Below, in pieces: positions 33,167 through 45,767 of a DNA stretch of 64,000 bases. The position numbers were made by a program, and so were the translations under genes. The notes beneath the pieces are model-generated. The model was given only the letters and a program-made list of their open reading frames with translations, was not told where the DNA came from and searched no databases. The stretch covers positions 306,624,512 to 306,688,511 of the forward strand of contig CM060846.1 of assembly GCA_030762175.1 (NCBI GenBank). The letters are read 5' to 3'. Numbering within the stretch: position 1 is the stretch's first letter; the number at the start of each line of letters is the position of its first letter. Source of the DNA: Metallyticus violacea. Lineage: Eukaryota; Arthropoda; Insecta; Mantodea; Metallyticidae.

Positions 33167-33729
33167 TCCTCAGCTTATTCTTTTCGATTAACCCCTAAAG
33201 AAAATGCCTGCAGGGACCGGAGCCTCAGTAGTTGTTTTCGTAGCGGACCAATCACAAGGCGCCGCCTCAGCTTGCAGCACCTGTACTGGGAGTAGCCTAC
33301 CTACAGGGGCTGAAGCCCCGGTAGCCGCATTCTGTGTCGGACCCGTGGGAAAACAAGTGTTTCCGCGGTTTGTCTACCATCAAGGAGTGTGTGGCCTGCA
33401 GCCACTGCTGCCCTCTTCACGGAAAACGTCGGCACCCAGCTCAAGTTTGTGAGTGTAGTGAGTATAGTGATTTAAAGTGAAAACAATAAAATAAATAAAT
33501 AGATAAAACAGTGCAAGTTTGTGAAAAGTGCTAATAGTCCTACAAAATATTCCCAATGATTCATTACTAGTGTACAGTTTTTGTTTATGTGCAGTGCCTT
33601 CACACCAAATCCCCCGGACGTGTACAAATAACTCCAAATTACAACATTCATTCAAGTGCAACACTGGCCACCGGGTTGCCGGAAAGCGCCAGCTTCACTG
33701 CCGCCGCGGCAAACCGAAAAAATGACATA

Positions 33730-35510
33730 GAAATGGAAACTTCCTCCAGCTCCTCAGCGGCGCCCGCGTAGTCCATACCGGCTGCCGGAGCCCGAAACCT
33801 CTGGAGATGCATCCACGGGAACATCCGCGGCGGAAACTGATTGTCAACAAAGCTCAGCGGCAGCTCAGCCGAGTCTGCAGCCCGAAAGCACACCTCTGCC
33901 AGCCGTCGTCGACCGCGAGGAAGCCGCCCTACAGTAGGAACTGGTGGAATTACAACGGGAACGCCTATATTACACCAGCATCCTCAAAAATCTTTAGGCC
34001 GGCGACGAGAAATGGGAGGGCGTAGCGCAGTCCCTGGCGGCATGTATCGCCGAAATACGGTGGAAACGAAGACAACTCAAAACCTGCAGGATCGGCTGGC
34101 TCCAGTTGCCGTCCAAAAAACGTACGCAACTGCAAACCAGCTGCGACAGTGAAGGCACCTCCTCGGCCGTACCCAGCGCAGGGAAAAAGCCGAGGAGACA
34201 CGCACCAAGGAGACCGAGTTTCGAACTCGAAACCGTTGCCAGGCACTTTCTTCGGACAGCGAGGATGAGGTGGAAGCTAACACCCCGAACCCCGTCCCCT
34301 CAAAAGTTAGTGAAAGCTCAACAAAGAAAACCACCCCGAAACCAAAACCCCCAGCGAAAGTTTACATTTTCACCCAAAAAGCAGGTTCCTCCTCCCACAA
34401 TTCCACCCCCTGCACCCCCAGCTCCCGTCATCGTTCAAGCTACCTCAATTCCTCTTGCCCAGCCACACATAATCCCTAACACCACTCCCAGTCAGCCAAG
34501 CCCAGCGCCAGTTCCTGCAAACGCTGCAAACAAAAAGCCACCAAGAATCGTCATATCAGATCAGAAAAACATAAACACAGTACTCCAAATCTTAAGAAAC
34601 ATCTGCCCTCCCAGGGAGTACAGGATCCAAGCCGACCGTCAAGGCCTTAATGTTTTCTTGGAGAATGGCGCTATTTCACACCGACTCTGGAGGCCCTACA
34701 GCGCGGAGGTGTGCACCACTACAACTTCACGCCACGTGATGAGCTGCCGCTGCGCTTCGCCAGCTTCGCCATCAAGAAGCTCCCGCCCTTCGTCGATCTG
34801 GAGGAGATCAAAGACGACATCACTAGCCGCGGCTACACCTGGCCCCTTAAACCAACTAGAAAAGCAAGGTAGGCCACTACCCATATTTGTTGTGACTATG
34901 GAACGCACAGAAACAAACAAATAATTCGTCCTAGAGAGACAAATCTGCCATGTCATTGCTTCAATCGAGCAATTTAAAACCAAAAACCACATCACACAAT
35001 GCTTTAATTGTCAGTAGCTGGGCCACACCCACAAGGTTTGTGCGCTGCCATCTAGATGTGTTCTTTGCGGTGACGCACACCGCCTCTTAACATGCTCACA
35101 CAGAGGCATGGAGAACGTCACACCCAGCTAGCTATAGGGGGTGTGACACATTCCAGAACGAAAAGGACAGGCGGCAGCTGGCTGACCTAAACAGACAATT
35201 GAGCAATGCACGGGCTGGCAGAGCAACCAAGCTCATTACAAATCCAGCTCTTGTAACAGTGTGTCGTAGTTTCGCAGCTACCATAAATGGCCAACCTCTA
35301 AGCGATCAGTCAGCACCAGCCACAACGGCAGTGCCCGCCTCTGCCGGTCTAGGCGACTTAAAAGAGTTGCTTAATCTGGTAAAGTCCTTGAATCTCACCA
35401 AAATTCTCGCCAATTTGAAGACGCTAACTACAGTCATCAAAAATAGCACTAATATCATGGATGAATTGGCAGCTTTGGTTACGTTTATCGACAACTCTCT
35501 GCGCAACTGA
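33730..35510 (+). pseudogene. LINE ORF1 (gag-like), broken
   Basis: Longest intact part is 34106-34924 (272 codons), basic and proline-rich (KKQVPPPTIPPPAPPAPVIV), then PPRIVISDQKNINTVLQILR and PPREYRIQADRQGLNVFLEN, the RNA-recognition-like region typical of Jockey ORF1. A frameshift near 34680 moves to FASFAIKKLPPFVDLEEIKD. Two zinc knuckles follow (QCFNCQ-stop-LGHTHKVC and CVLCGDAHRLLTC, about 34995-35100). The protein would coat the element RNA. Confidence 0.8.
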
Positions 35511-35511
35511 A

Positions 35512-36442
35512 ATGGCCAATGCACGGGGGCCCCAACAAAAGGAAATTCGTTCGCTGGTCTGGAACGCCAATGGTGTTCTCAGGCAGCGCTACGAACTAGA
35601 AGGCTTCCTGAGTAGAAACCAAGTAGACATTGCTTTTATAGGGGAAACAAAATTATCTGTACGGTGCACCTTATCTATCGCCAATTTTAACCTAATCAGA
35701 ACAAATAGGCCAAATGGACCGGGGGGGGGGGAGACAGCTAATGCTATACGCAAAAATGTTGCTTTTGCTCCGGTGCGCCTCCCTCAGCTAGCCTGTCTCG
35801 AGGGCACTGCAATCGAAATAGACATAAACAACCAATCGTTCCTACTGGTTGCCAAACACCGGCCTCCAGGTGGCCGGGGCCTTATAGAGGACTTAAATAA
35901 AATACTCGACCTGCACGAAAACGTTTTAATAGCTGGCGATTTCAACGCCAGCCACCCTCTTTGGAACTCGCGAAAAATAACCCAGGCAGGCACCTTATTG
36001 TGCGACTTTATTATTGACACAGACGACGTCAAGGTGCACGCCCCCCCTCGACCCCACCTTCTACCAATACGTAGGCACATCTGACCCGGATGTTCCGGAT
36101 ATTGTGCTTACAAAAAATGTGCAACTCCATTACCAGCTCCAGGTATTTCACAGCCTGGACTCAGACCACCTTCCAGTCATCTTTGGCATTATGGTCCGAC
36201 TGGATCGAACCACGATCCCCAGCGTACCCGTCACTGCGAGAACGGAATGGGACAAATTCAAAACTTTGCTACACAGCCTCGTTGACCCCCGGGCACGTTT
36301 CGAAAACGCAATTGAAATTGACCAAGGCACTGCAACTTTCACTGCCTCACTACGACCTGCCCACATAAACAGCACAACTAAAGACAAAATCCAGAGCAAA
36401 TGGGACAGGTTCCCTGACATAGAGTGTCTCATCGCAAGGTGA
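35512..36442 (+). pseudogene. LINE ORF2 apurinic-type endonuclease, frameshifted
   Basis: From ATG 35512 the frame gives LVWNANGVLRQRYELEGFL, IAFIGETKL, then LLVAKHRPPGG and VLIAGDFNASHPLWNSR, the motifs of the AP-like endonuclease. Near the seven-C run at 36041-36047 the frame shifts; removing one C would keep it open, and the next frame continues with DPDVPDIVLTKN and LDSDHLPVIFG (SDH catalytic motif). Translation stops at 36442. A run of 10 G near 35721-35730 marks another slippage-prone site. Confidence 0.85.
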
Positions 36443-36849
36443 CGTAGGTGTATGCGCAGATGGCGTGACACCGGCGCCCCCTCTTCAAAGCAACTGCGAA
36501 CTGGTTACGCAAGGTAATCAAGTCGCAGTTATCTGCCAACAACTTCCACAGATGGGAGGAGAAGATGCAAAAATGCACCCACTCTTATGGCTCAATGTGA
36601 CAGCTACTGCGCGCATTTAAAAATACAGGCAGCGGGCAAGCTTTCAATGAGACACTCTAGGGACGAGGAGGGCTTGTCTTCTAGGCGGCGGAGAAGGCCG
36701 AAACTTTTGCAGACGCCCTGGAACAGCGCTTCCAATCTAATCCCAGTCCTGATCCCACACATGAAAACCTAGTTCACGCCTGGCTCCAAGAGCAAAGGTC
36801 CACGGAGCAACAGCAACACACAAAACTCTTTACGACTCAGGAAGTCTAG

Positions 36850-38118
36850 AAACAGATTAAATCGCTTAAGAACGGCAAAGCCTCAGGCCCAGATGGCGTG
36901 ACTAATGAGGACCTGAAGTACCTACCACGTAAGGCGCTTGTTCAGCTTACCAAAATTCTCAATGCCTGCTTGAAATACAATTACTTTCCCACTGCATGGA
37001 AACAAGCTTGCATTGTGATGCTACTAAAAGCATAAAAAGTCCTCGCCAAGTACAAAATTTTCGACTAGTCTGCTATCTGCAATTGGTAAATTGCTCGAAA
37101 AACTCATTTTGTCTCGTCTACAAAAATCCGTTTCGGACCATGAAGCAATGTCAAATTTTCAGTTTGGATTCAGGAAGCACCATTCAACTGAGTTGCAACT
37201 ACTAAAATTTACTGATGACGTCGCCGAGCAATTTAACAACGAGGCCTACACCTTGGCACTGTTTCTGGATGTCGAGGCGGCCATTGACAGATGCTGGCAC
37301 GCAGGTATTCTCTATAAGATCCACGACCAATTACCCGACCTTCGGCCGTTCCTGCCTCTGCTGCAGAGCTACCTGTCAGAGCGCCGTTTCTATGTACAAA
37401 TTTCCCGCCACAAATCAACAGCAAGGGAGATCCACGCAGGAGTGTCGCCCTGCTTATTTTGCATCTACACAAGAGACTTCCCTATAGATACCAGATGCAA
37501 GGTAGCTATGTACGCCGACGATACGGTACTATACACCCATCACCAAAAATGTACTTACGCTATCAAAGCGCTTGAACTATATAGCAATCAATTTTTGGCC
37601 TGGTTAGAGAAATGGACAATTAAAATTAATCCTCAAAAATGCATTCCGGTCTATTTTTCTCAAAAATAATCCAAAATTCCCAAATTGGAAATTGAAGTTG
37701 ATGGGCAAATACTACCGTTTCGACGGCGTACGATGCATCTGGGAGTCACACTCAACTCTAAAATGAGGTGGCGGGACCACATTCAAAACAGTGCCAACTG
37801 TGGCCGGCAGCGCCTAAAAATATGTGCCCCCATCTTTAAAAGTAAACAGGTCACGGCGCGAACAAAATTAATTTTGTACAAAGCATTTGTCCTCGCCTAC
37901 CTGACTTACGCCAGCACGACCTGGGCAAATGCAACAAACACGACGTTATAAAAATTGCAAACATTACAGAACACCAGTCTCCGGAAGCTTCTGTGCGTTC
38001 CATTGTTGACAACAAACGCTGCCATACATCGGGAGACGAGGATCGAGCCACTGACGAACTTTATTGCCAATAAAGCTCGTAAAATATGGGCAAAATCCAA
38101 GTCCACCCGAATGTGGTA
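36850..38118 (+). pseudogene. LINE ORF2 reverse transcriptase, broken (right copy)
   Basis: The 192-codon frame 37091-37669 is the same as in the left copy apart from one arginine-to-serine change, including LDVEAAIDR and YADDTVLY. Shared lesions include the TAA near 37670 and the damage around 37030-37080 upstream. A stop specific to this copy (CAA to TAA, 37949-37951) interrupts the C-terminal part that is open in the left copy. Confidence 0.9.
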
Positions 38119-38292
38119 GTGAGAAATATCGGTAGTGGTCAACTGATTCATTCCAAACATAAGCGAATAAAGGTATTCAGCTTACAACCGACATGAGTCT
38201 CCATACCTGTACATAGTGTATATAAGTGTAGCTGTTAACTAGATTTAAGTTAGATGTAAGTGTTCCAATGTATATAGCAGTCGTTAAAAACC

Positions 38293-38296
<4 letters not shown>

Positions 38297-38325
<29 letters not shown>

Positions 38326-38341
38326 CGACGACGACGACGAC

Positions 38342-38372
<31 letters not shown>
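38297..38372 (+). repeat. (ATA)n(GAC)n(GAT)n microsatellite in LINE 3' UTR
   Basis: A compound trinucleotide array inside the LINE 3' untranslated region. The inverted copy has only a short ATC/ATT stretch at the same place (29690-29709). Confidence 0.95.
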
Positions 38373-38374
<2 letters not shown>

Positions 38375-38620
38375 ATACCCACAGGAAGTTACCACAAAAA
38401 TAGAAAACACATATTAAGGACGATGGTAAATAATTTCTCTTGAATGGGCTCTGCCCATTTCTTGTATGTATTTGCCAAGAAAACCCTAAATGTATATATG
38501 TCACAAACACCATAAATTGCACACTAATGTAAACGATTTGTACCTCAAGGCTGTCTAGTGTAGGCCAAGGTACCTAACGTGCAATAAAGAAAATCTGAAT
38601 CTGAATTAGAACAAACATTT

Positions 38621-38905
38621 ACTGCCACGGGTGGCCGAGGTCGTTAAGGCACGGACTCGTGAGCGGGAAGTCTGGGGTTCGAATCCCGCTAGGACCGTCC
38701 TCCCTGACTGAGGTTTCATCCAGGTTTTCCTCAGTCCTCGTAACTCGCAAATGCCGAGGAGGTACCCTAATCTTAGGGCCTAGAACGTTTTCTTCCTTAA
38801 AAAAAAAACTTTCCCAATTTATCATTTCAGCTCATGTATCATCAGTGTTCACTGCCTGTGGTGCCACAGTAGTAAAAACGGGCGTTAAACACCATTTAAA
38901 AAAAT
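38621..38905 (+). mobile_element. SINE2 copy, full length
   Basis: Head TGCCACGGGTGGCCGAGG and GTTCGAATCCCGC, body, then AACGGGCGTTAAACACCATT. It lies only 14 bases after the LINE 3' end. No clear target duplication. Confidence 0.9.
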
Positions 38906-39725
38906 CGTTAAAGTATAACACATAATAAAAATTACTGTTGAAATTGCGACAAGCTATGGAATTTGGAACAACAAATACGCTATTAAATACTGCTGGAGTG
39001 AATGAATTTTGAAAGTTCCACTTTTTTGTATGGATTTTCCTGAAAATTTTATTATGATTGCAGCTGTTAAATTAATTGTATACCAATTTTATTCAAATTG
39101 GATAAATACTTTACAACCTATAAATTATTTCACAAATTTTATTAAGTAAATATATTGAATAATTAAAATGTGATGAGTTGAGAAAATTAATTGGAATTTT
39201 GGCAATTGGAGCTTAGAATCACCTACTAAAAGTATACTAAGAAATATTTTAAATAAATTTGATCAGTAAACTACTATCATTTTTAATCTATATGAAATTA
39301 TAATCTTTAAAATTAACCACATTTTTCTAGAATTTTTAAGATCAGTATTAGTGTTAGCATGTATTTTGTCTGGTAGAATATTATAATGGATACTTCAGCA
39401 CTTTCTTGGAAATTTTAACTGAATTTAAACAAAAACTGAGAAGCATGGGGCATTTTGAAATTTTGAAAATAAAGTTTTGAGAAAAATGCTGTTTTATATA
39501 TATATAAAAAAAAGTGATTTTGGAAGACAGTAAGTTGTATGCCTCACATAACATAATCCTATTTATTTGTTTCTTTATAGTTAAGTGTGTCTGTACTGTC
39601 TTTTGTGTCCTTCTGTGCTGTTGTTGTGCTATTTTTGCCACTTGTAGGATAGTTGTGGGAGCTGACCTCCTGCTCTCGCAGAGCCAAGTGGTATCCTGGG
39701 TCTTGCTGATCTTTAAAGCAGCTTC
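38906..39725. other. no gene seen
   Basis: AT-rich spacer without recognisable coding or repeats. Confidence 0.5.
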
Positions 39726-40070
39726 TTAACATTCTTTACCCCTTATTACATATCTCAGCTCCTGAGAAGCTGAACAACCCGTATTAAAGGCAGAAACACC
39801 ATTTAATGCCGCAATTTCTTTCCGCTTCTTAGAAAATAAATAAATAAAAATGTTGGGATAATTTTTCCAAATGAGTGGGTGAATATTTTCATTTGAACTT
39901 TGTGTCCCTTCATGAGCACAGCATGCCAGTAGTTCGGTGCAAGCCAGTCTCTGGTACATGGGGAGAATTCTCCTAACCATACTCTCATCAAACTGAATAG
40001 ACATATTGCAATGGCTCTGTGGAGTCTCACTAAGAGCTATGCTCCTAATGAATTTGAATTTTTTCCACAA
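39726..40070 (-). pseudogene. Mutator-like transposase C-terminal fragment (tentative)
   Basis: An open frame of 114 codons reads MVRRILPMYQRLACTELLAC, then HEGTQSSNENIHPLIWKNYP and ALNGVSAFNTG. This matches my memory of a multicopy arthropod transposase-like protein with the signature YxRLs..LLxxCxHGxTQNxNESxHxxIW, usually called Mutator-like. Upstream coding is not visible because LINE sequence begins at about 40080. It is a fragment, though without internal stops. Confidence 0.5.
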
Positions 40071-41064
40071 TTAAATTTACAATTTGTTACAACAAAATAC
40101 CCTCAAGTTACAATATCAACTATATGTTCACATACATTATTAACCTCTACTCTGTTTACTCTAGATCCTAGTAGCATTCCCCAAATACAGTTTCCTACAT
40201 TGTGAACCAAGTGGTTGTGTGACTGTAAGAAAGCCCCTTCTTTTACTTTCTTTCTATTTCGCTCCCACTTCTCAACTTTACCCAAAACTCTCCCATTTTC
40301 TGGATGATTTTACACTCTTGTTACTTAAAATTTTATTTAACACTAAATCATTCTGTAAATTATACCATTTATTGTCCCAAGCTTTTACCTGCCACCATTT
40401 GACTTTCTCGCATTCCAATAAATAATGGGACACACTGACATACATACTCGTACAACACATACCTCATCTATCATTATCGTCTCCTGCACTTTCAGGAGTA
40501 TTACTCCTGTACGCATCCATGCCCAACCCATCCTTCCCATTTAATCATAAATTTTAATGTATTTCCTTCCTAATTCTTTTTAATTTTTTTATATATGATC
40601 AAAGCATTTTTATTATCTAAACTAACCTAAATCTCTTGCTTTTCAATATCTTCTATCCTCAGTCTCACTATTTTCCAAAATCCATTAACATTACTTTCAC
40701 CTGTTTTCTACATATTCCCTAAACCTATTTCTTCTAGTACCTTTCCCCCCTGCACATACTAACTCTTCCTACCCAGGACCTCTTATTGATATTTCAGGCA
40801 TTCCTCTAATATATATGAATTATTTAATTTGAGGATACTATACCAATATTTCATTACTATCTCTATAAATAATCCTTTCCTCCCCATCTTCATTCAAGCA
40901 AACTAAACCCCCCGGAAAACACCTGGGTAATTCCAACACCTCCATATAAAACATTCTGTGTACCACATCCACCTTTTACCACCCCTCTCCAACTCCACAA
41001 ACCTCGATTGCATACAACATCCTTGCCTCTACCACTGCCTCATATACTGTCTCTAACCATTTCA

Positions 41065-41346
41065 CCGCCACGGGTGGCCGAGGTCATTAAGGCGCGAACT
41101 CATGAGCGGGAGGTCGAAGGTTCAAATCCCACCAGGACCGTCCTCCCTGACTGAGGTTTTTCCAGGTTTTCCTCAGTCCTCATAACTAGCAAATGCCAGG
41201 GAGGTACCCTAAACTTAGGCCTGAAATGTTTCCTTTCTTAAAAACGTTTCCATCCCAATATATAATTTCATTTCATGTATCACCAGTGTTCACCGCCTGT
41301 GGTGCCTCAGCAGTAAAAAGCAGCTGTAAACACCATTAAAAAAATA
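41065..41346 (+). mobile_element. SINE2 copy nested in the minus-strand LINE
   Basis: Full-length SINE2 from CCGCCACGGGTGGCCGAGG to AAACACCATTAAAAAAATA. An 11-base target duplication TAACCATTTCA lies at 41054-41064 and 41347-41357. Confidence 0.95.
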
Positions 41347-41354
41347 TAACCATT

Positions 41355-42513
41355 TCATGTTGGAGTCCCATATAAACTTATTCTGACAGCTCTCATTGCC
41401 TGTTTGCCTTTAACTTGCTCATATTTTACCTGTGCTTCCCATCTTCCATTACTTGCAAATCTCACACCCAAGTAGTTAAACTCCTTCACTACTTCTACTG
41501 TTTCATCTTGTATATACAATTTCTCATATTTCCTTACATTTATATCTTTTTTAAAAGCCATTATATTTGATTTTTTCCGCTTATCCTTAACCCCCATTCT
41601 ATACAATACCTACTAATCTCATCAATAGCCCCCTGTAGTCCTATCACCGTTATTGCTCGCACTATTAGATCACCCGCAAAAAGCAATCCTGGTACTTCCC
41701 TATTTCCATCTATCAGACAGGGCCTATTTCTGCCTTTGATCCTTTCAATAATATTATCTATAAATAAACTGAAGTGTATAGAACTTAATTTGCACCCTTG
41801 CCTCAATCCATATTTTTGGATCATATAATCTATGTTCCTATTTCTTTCACACCAAACAAAAAAACTAATTCCGTAATATAACATTTGTAATGCCAGCATG
41901 AACTCATTATTCACTCCTTTACTTCTTAACTTATACACCAATGTGTCCCTGTTTATTGTAACAAGTGCTTTTTCAAAATCTGCTAAGAAAATGTACACTC
42001 TTCCCTTTTTATTTCTCAAATATCTATCCATGAAAATGCGGATTATCATTATATTATCTAGTGTTCTCTTTCTTTTTCTAAAACCTGCCTGAAACTATGT
42101 AAGTTTACCTTCCTTCCATTCCATTCATGCAGTCTTCCAGCCAATATATCAGTATATATTTTCCCCAATATGGATAACAAGCTAATTCCTCTATAATTGT
42201 CTGGCTTATTAATATCACCTTTTAATTTACACAAGGGTACTATCATACTAACTTTCCAGCTTTCAGGTATTACGTTCAACGCCTTTATTTTATTCGGTAT
42301 CTCCATTAACATTCTAATACTTCCCTCTATTTCTGTAAATGCTTTCCAGAACTCCCCTGAAATTCCATGCACTCCTGGAGCCTTAATCCTTCGCAATGTT
42401 TTAATTTGGTCTCCTACCTCTTTCATATTAAAATCTTTATCCAGACATTCTATTCTATTTACAGCATAACTCCATTCTAAATCATAATTCCCTACACTCC
42501 CAGCTCCTATCAA
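41355..42513 (-). pseudogene. LINE reverse transcriptase, broken
   Basis: Frame 42058-42513 gives LRRIKAPGVHGISGEFWKAF and SWKVSMIVPLCKLKGD, then KPDNYRGISLLSILGKIYTD. Frame 41561-42049 gives FLADFEKALVTINRDTLVYK (motif A), YGLRQGCKLSS (motif B) and LFAGDLIV, where the catalytic FADD has become FAGD. Frame 41355-41606 gives KEFNYLGVRFASNGRWEAQV. The D-to-G change in the active site would abolish activity even without the frameshifts. Confidence 0.85.
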
Positions 42514-43199
42514 ATTCCTAAATTTATTAGTTTGTTCCTTCAGCTTATTTTATTTCCATCCCTTTTATTTTTCGGTATCCCCTTTGTTACTGCCAATATA
42601 TATTTACTATCTTTGGCTGCTACTGCTGCATTAATTTACTCCCACATTTTTCACTGCCACTCTTCCCTTTTCCCTAGTATTAACCAGTTATAACCCCTTT
42701 TTAAATTTAAATATATTTGCCTATCTTGCTCTTGTTCTTACCTTCTCCACCTACTTAATTCCTTAGACACTTCATGCTTAGCTAATTTGCATTCTTGAAC
42801 ATACCATCCATAACCTTTACTTTTTTCTCTCTGATATGCCTTCATCTTTTTCCCTGCTCACATTACCATGGATTCCAACCTTGATACTGCCTCCTCTATC
42901 CTATCTACTCTCAAAGCTACCATAACTCCACATTTCCTTATTACTCCTATCGTCTATAACAAATTGGCCCAGAAGTGCTGTTCATACTCAACCTCCATTT
43001 GTAACATCTTATATACTCTAGTTTTATTCCCTCTACCTCCCTGCTTCCTTCCCTTAGGTTCAACCTCATTATTAATGGAAAATGTCAACTACCAACTACC
43101 ATATCTAACACTTTAAATCTTAACCATACCTAGTCTATTCCTTCACTACATAGCATGTAATAAATCACATTCTATCCATTTACATTTATAAAAGTAAAT

Positions 43200-43860
43200 T
43201 CCCCTTTTGATCCTCTCCCCATCACCCATGATATTTAGTAATCCATTCACTTCACAGAACTCAATCAGTTAGCTGCCCTCTATATTATACACCTTATACC
43301 AACTCTTTCTTACTCTCTCATCAGTTTGCATCCATGCACTTTCATTTTCTAGACCTGCAGACCTTACACACTTACTTCCACTCTCACATTAAAGTCCCCC
43401 ACTATTATAAACTCCGTATTAGGATATTTCAAATTCAATTCCTCTATTTTGGATATACAAGTTTGCATTATTCTGAAATTCTGAAACAACAGGTGGGTTA
43501 TACACTATTGCTACACATATACATAATTTAACACTCTTCACTTCACATTCCTTCAACCACAACCTTTTTTCTAACCTTTGTATTTTAGTCACTCTTATTC
43601 CACTATCTTTTTTTTTTACAAAAACCCCTCCTACATTACTCCTCCTTACTTCTTGTACACCTATATAATCAAAACTAATCACCACTATTTTCTCGCCCTT
43701 GTCCAACCAAGTCTACACTAATGCAATCATGTCACCTTTCTATAACACTTCGAACACCTCCCCATCGCTTATCTCTGCCCTTAGCCCATCCATATTCCAC
43801 AGTACCACCCTCCAGTCTAATTGCTATCATGAGTAACACCTTCAATTACTAAATTTTTCT
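43200..43860 (-). pseudogene. LINE endonuclease domain, broken
   Basis: Minus-strand pieces NMDGLRAEISDGEVFEVL, DMIALV-stop-TWLDKGEK, VGGVFVKKKDSGIRV and EFIIVGDFNVR follow the order of the AP-like endonuclease of LINE ORF2; GDFN is its conserved active-site segment. Confidence 0.7.
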
Positions 43861-44099
43861 AGCTTCGCTCTGTGCCTCGTTCTTCTTTCCCCTGTAACCT
43901 CCAGTTCTTTTTTTGCTATTTCCATGATGCTTACTTTTGGTGTTGACATCACCTTTACCTCTCTATAATGGTGACAATGCCTTGTTGCTCACCACTGGTA
44001 TTCCATATGCTGCGCAGCCTTTCTCCTCTTTTTCACCTTTCTTTTCTCTATTGAGCTCACGTACCCTACTCTCCCACACTGTCGAGTCCTGCATTTATT

Positions 44100-44950
44100 C
44101 TATCTCCTATCTTCCTGGTAATGGAGACTCTCTTGTAGCTTTCCTTATGCTGTGATCTTGTACCTCCTTTGATATGGTTACCACAGCTGTCTTCACCAAT
44201 GTACTCTTCTCAGCCCCCACCTTATCTTGCACCACACTTCCTCCACTAGTTGTTTTCGACATCATTCTCTGGTTTTCTTCCTCTCTGCTATTCCAGTTTA
44301 CTGCATCACTCCCTTCTTTTCTTTTTAATGCCTCCAAATATACTGTCTCCACCTATTCGTACCCTTATTTTCTCCTATTACCATCCTTGTAGACTTCATC
44401 AGCCTGGCTCCCATCATTATTTGCCAATTTCCTTTAGCTGTATTCATGTCCATTTCAGGGACTACTTCCCCATCAATCCATAACTGGTAATTTCTTATAT
44501 AAGCCTTTTTCCCTTGCATTCTTGCTTCTTTCATCCACCTTAATTTTCGTAATATCATTCTTTTGCTTGGGATAAATCTTCATTGATAAATATATATGGT
44601 CCTCTTATCTTTTGTCTCTACTTAATGCATCATATACCAATTGCACCATTGCTAATTTCACAATAATTAACCTTGACCATGCTTGTCTCCCTGTCCAAGT
44701 TGCTTCGACAATTTTCCTGCCCTGAATTTTCATATCTAGATTCTCCTTCATTATTTGCACTATTTATTCTGTAGACAATGCTCCCCTTCTCTCTTCCCCT
44801 CCTGTCCTCCATTATTTCTATTTTCTCTTTAACCATTTCCCTCATAACCTCCTTCACTTCCTTTATTACTTCATCTTTCATTTCCTTAGCTATCTTCTCC
44901 ATTACTTTGCCTAATCGGATTTCCATTCCTTCTACTCTGCCCATTCTCTA
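44100..44950 (-). pseudogene. LINE ORF1-like region with coiled coil
   Basis: The 104-codon frame 44630-44944 reads IRLGKVMEKIAKEMKDEVIK and EVKEVMREMVKEKIEI, a strongly charged heptad pattern typical of LINE ORF1 coiled coils. A second frame (44107-44352) continues with charged sequence. No zinc knuckle is visible. Confidence 0.55.
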
Positions 44951-45539
44951 ATTCATACTTTCCAGTAGTCCTTGGATTTCTAATGGACCTGGATTTTTCT
45001 CAACCCTTTCAATTACCAGCAATAAATAATTATACTCATCACGAAAATGAAGTTTTCCACTATACCTTTGCCGATATTTTTCTCCATCTTCCAACTCTTT
45101 CCTATTTTCTTTCTATCATACGTCTCTATTCTACAGTATACGATTCGTTCCTTGCCCATACTCTCTTTGTTTTCACGTGTTTTAAACTCCTATACCTCCA
45201 ACTCCTTCATCTCCTCTTACAAGGTACTCAACACGACTGACTCGTTTTCCGATTCGACCCTTTTCGGGTTGATTCATGTTGGTAGAGGAATCGGGTTTAG
45301 GGAAGCGCCACAATGTGGCTATATCTTCCAAACAGTTTAGTCTGTTGGCTTGGCGGGATAATTTATGTCGGGTGGGTGGAGTGCGGATTGAGTATAAGTG
45401 TCGCCTCAAACACTTACTTACTTACATATCAACACGCGTAGTGTAGCTTGTCATACGATGGCTGGCCACCCATCCAAGTGTCGACCAGACTCAAGGCAGC
45501 TTAACTTAACCCGTATTTTCTTGGAAATACAGGATTCCG

Positions 45540-45767
45540 TCAGCTGTTTTGCGAGGTGTCGGCTAGGGTAACTTCAAGTGGTGTCAAGATTTTGAACGGA
45601 ATTATGTACCAAGTCCGCCGAAGCGGGGGTTCTTTTGGCTCTTTAATATCATCCAGGACCAAGCATCTCCTTAGGAAGAGGATGTGCTGCTCTATCTTGT
45701 TCATGTCTTGGATTGTAGTTTCCAAGGGCGCGTACCGGCTGGTTGGGATGACTAGCAAACCGCGCAT
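45540..45767 (-). other. unrecognised open frame
   Basis: 75 codons beginning MRGLLVIPTSRYAPLETTIQ, with GC content and codon use less AT-biased than the surroundings and further coding-like sequence beyond its stop (about 45420-45540). It looks like a fragment of a real protein, possibly transposon-derived. I do not recognise it. Confidence 0.3.

Larger units (their letters stand above)
33190..38606 (+). mobile_element. Jockey-type LINE, near full-length but broken (right copy)
   Basis: Plus-strand LINE of about 5.4 kb with 5' untranslated region (about 33190-33720), ORF1 (to about 35510), ORF2 endonuclease and reverse transcriptase (35512 to about 38118) and a 3' untranslated region ending in GAATCTGAAT at 38606. 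ORF1 and ORF2 are adjacent. The 5' boundary is approximate because I found no clear target duplication. Its 3' part is the inverted partner of the left copy, about 5 kb away. Confidence 0.85.
40080..45000 (-). mobile_element. decayed LINE on the minus strand
   Basis: Read right to left: ORF1-like coiled coil (44950-44100), endonuclease (about 43860-43200), reverse transcriptase (about 42560-41355) and a C-terminal segment with a HYLLECE motif (about 40460-40100). A SINE2 (41065-41346) is inserted into it. The 5' untranslated region may reach 45420. It is of a different clade from the Jockey-type pair and carries many more stops. Confidence 0.75.
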
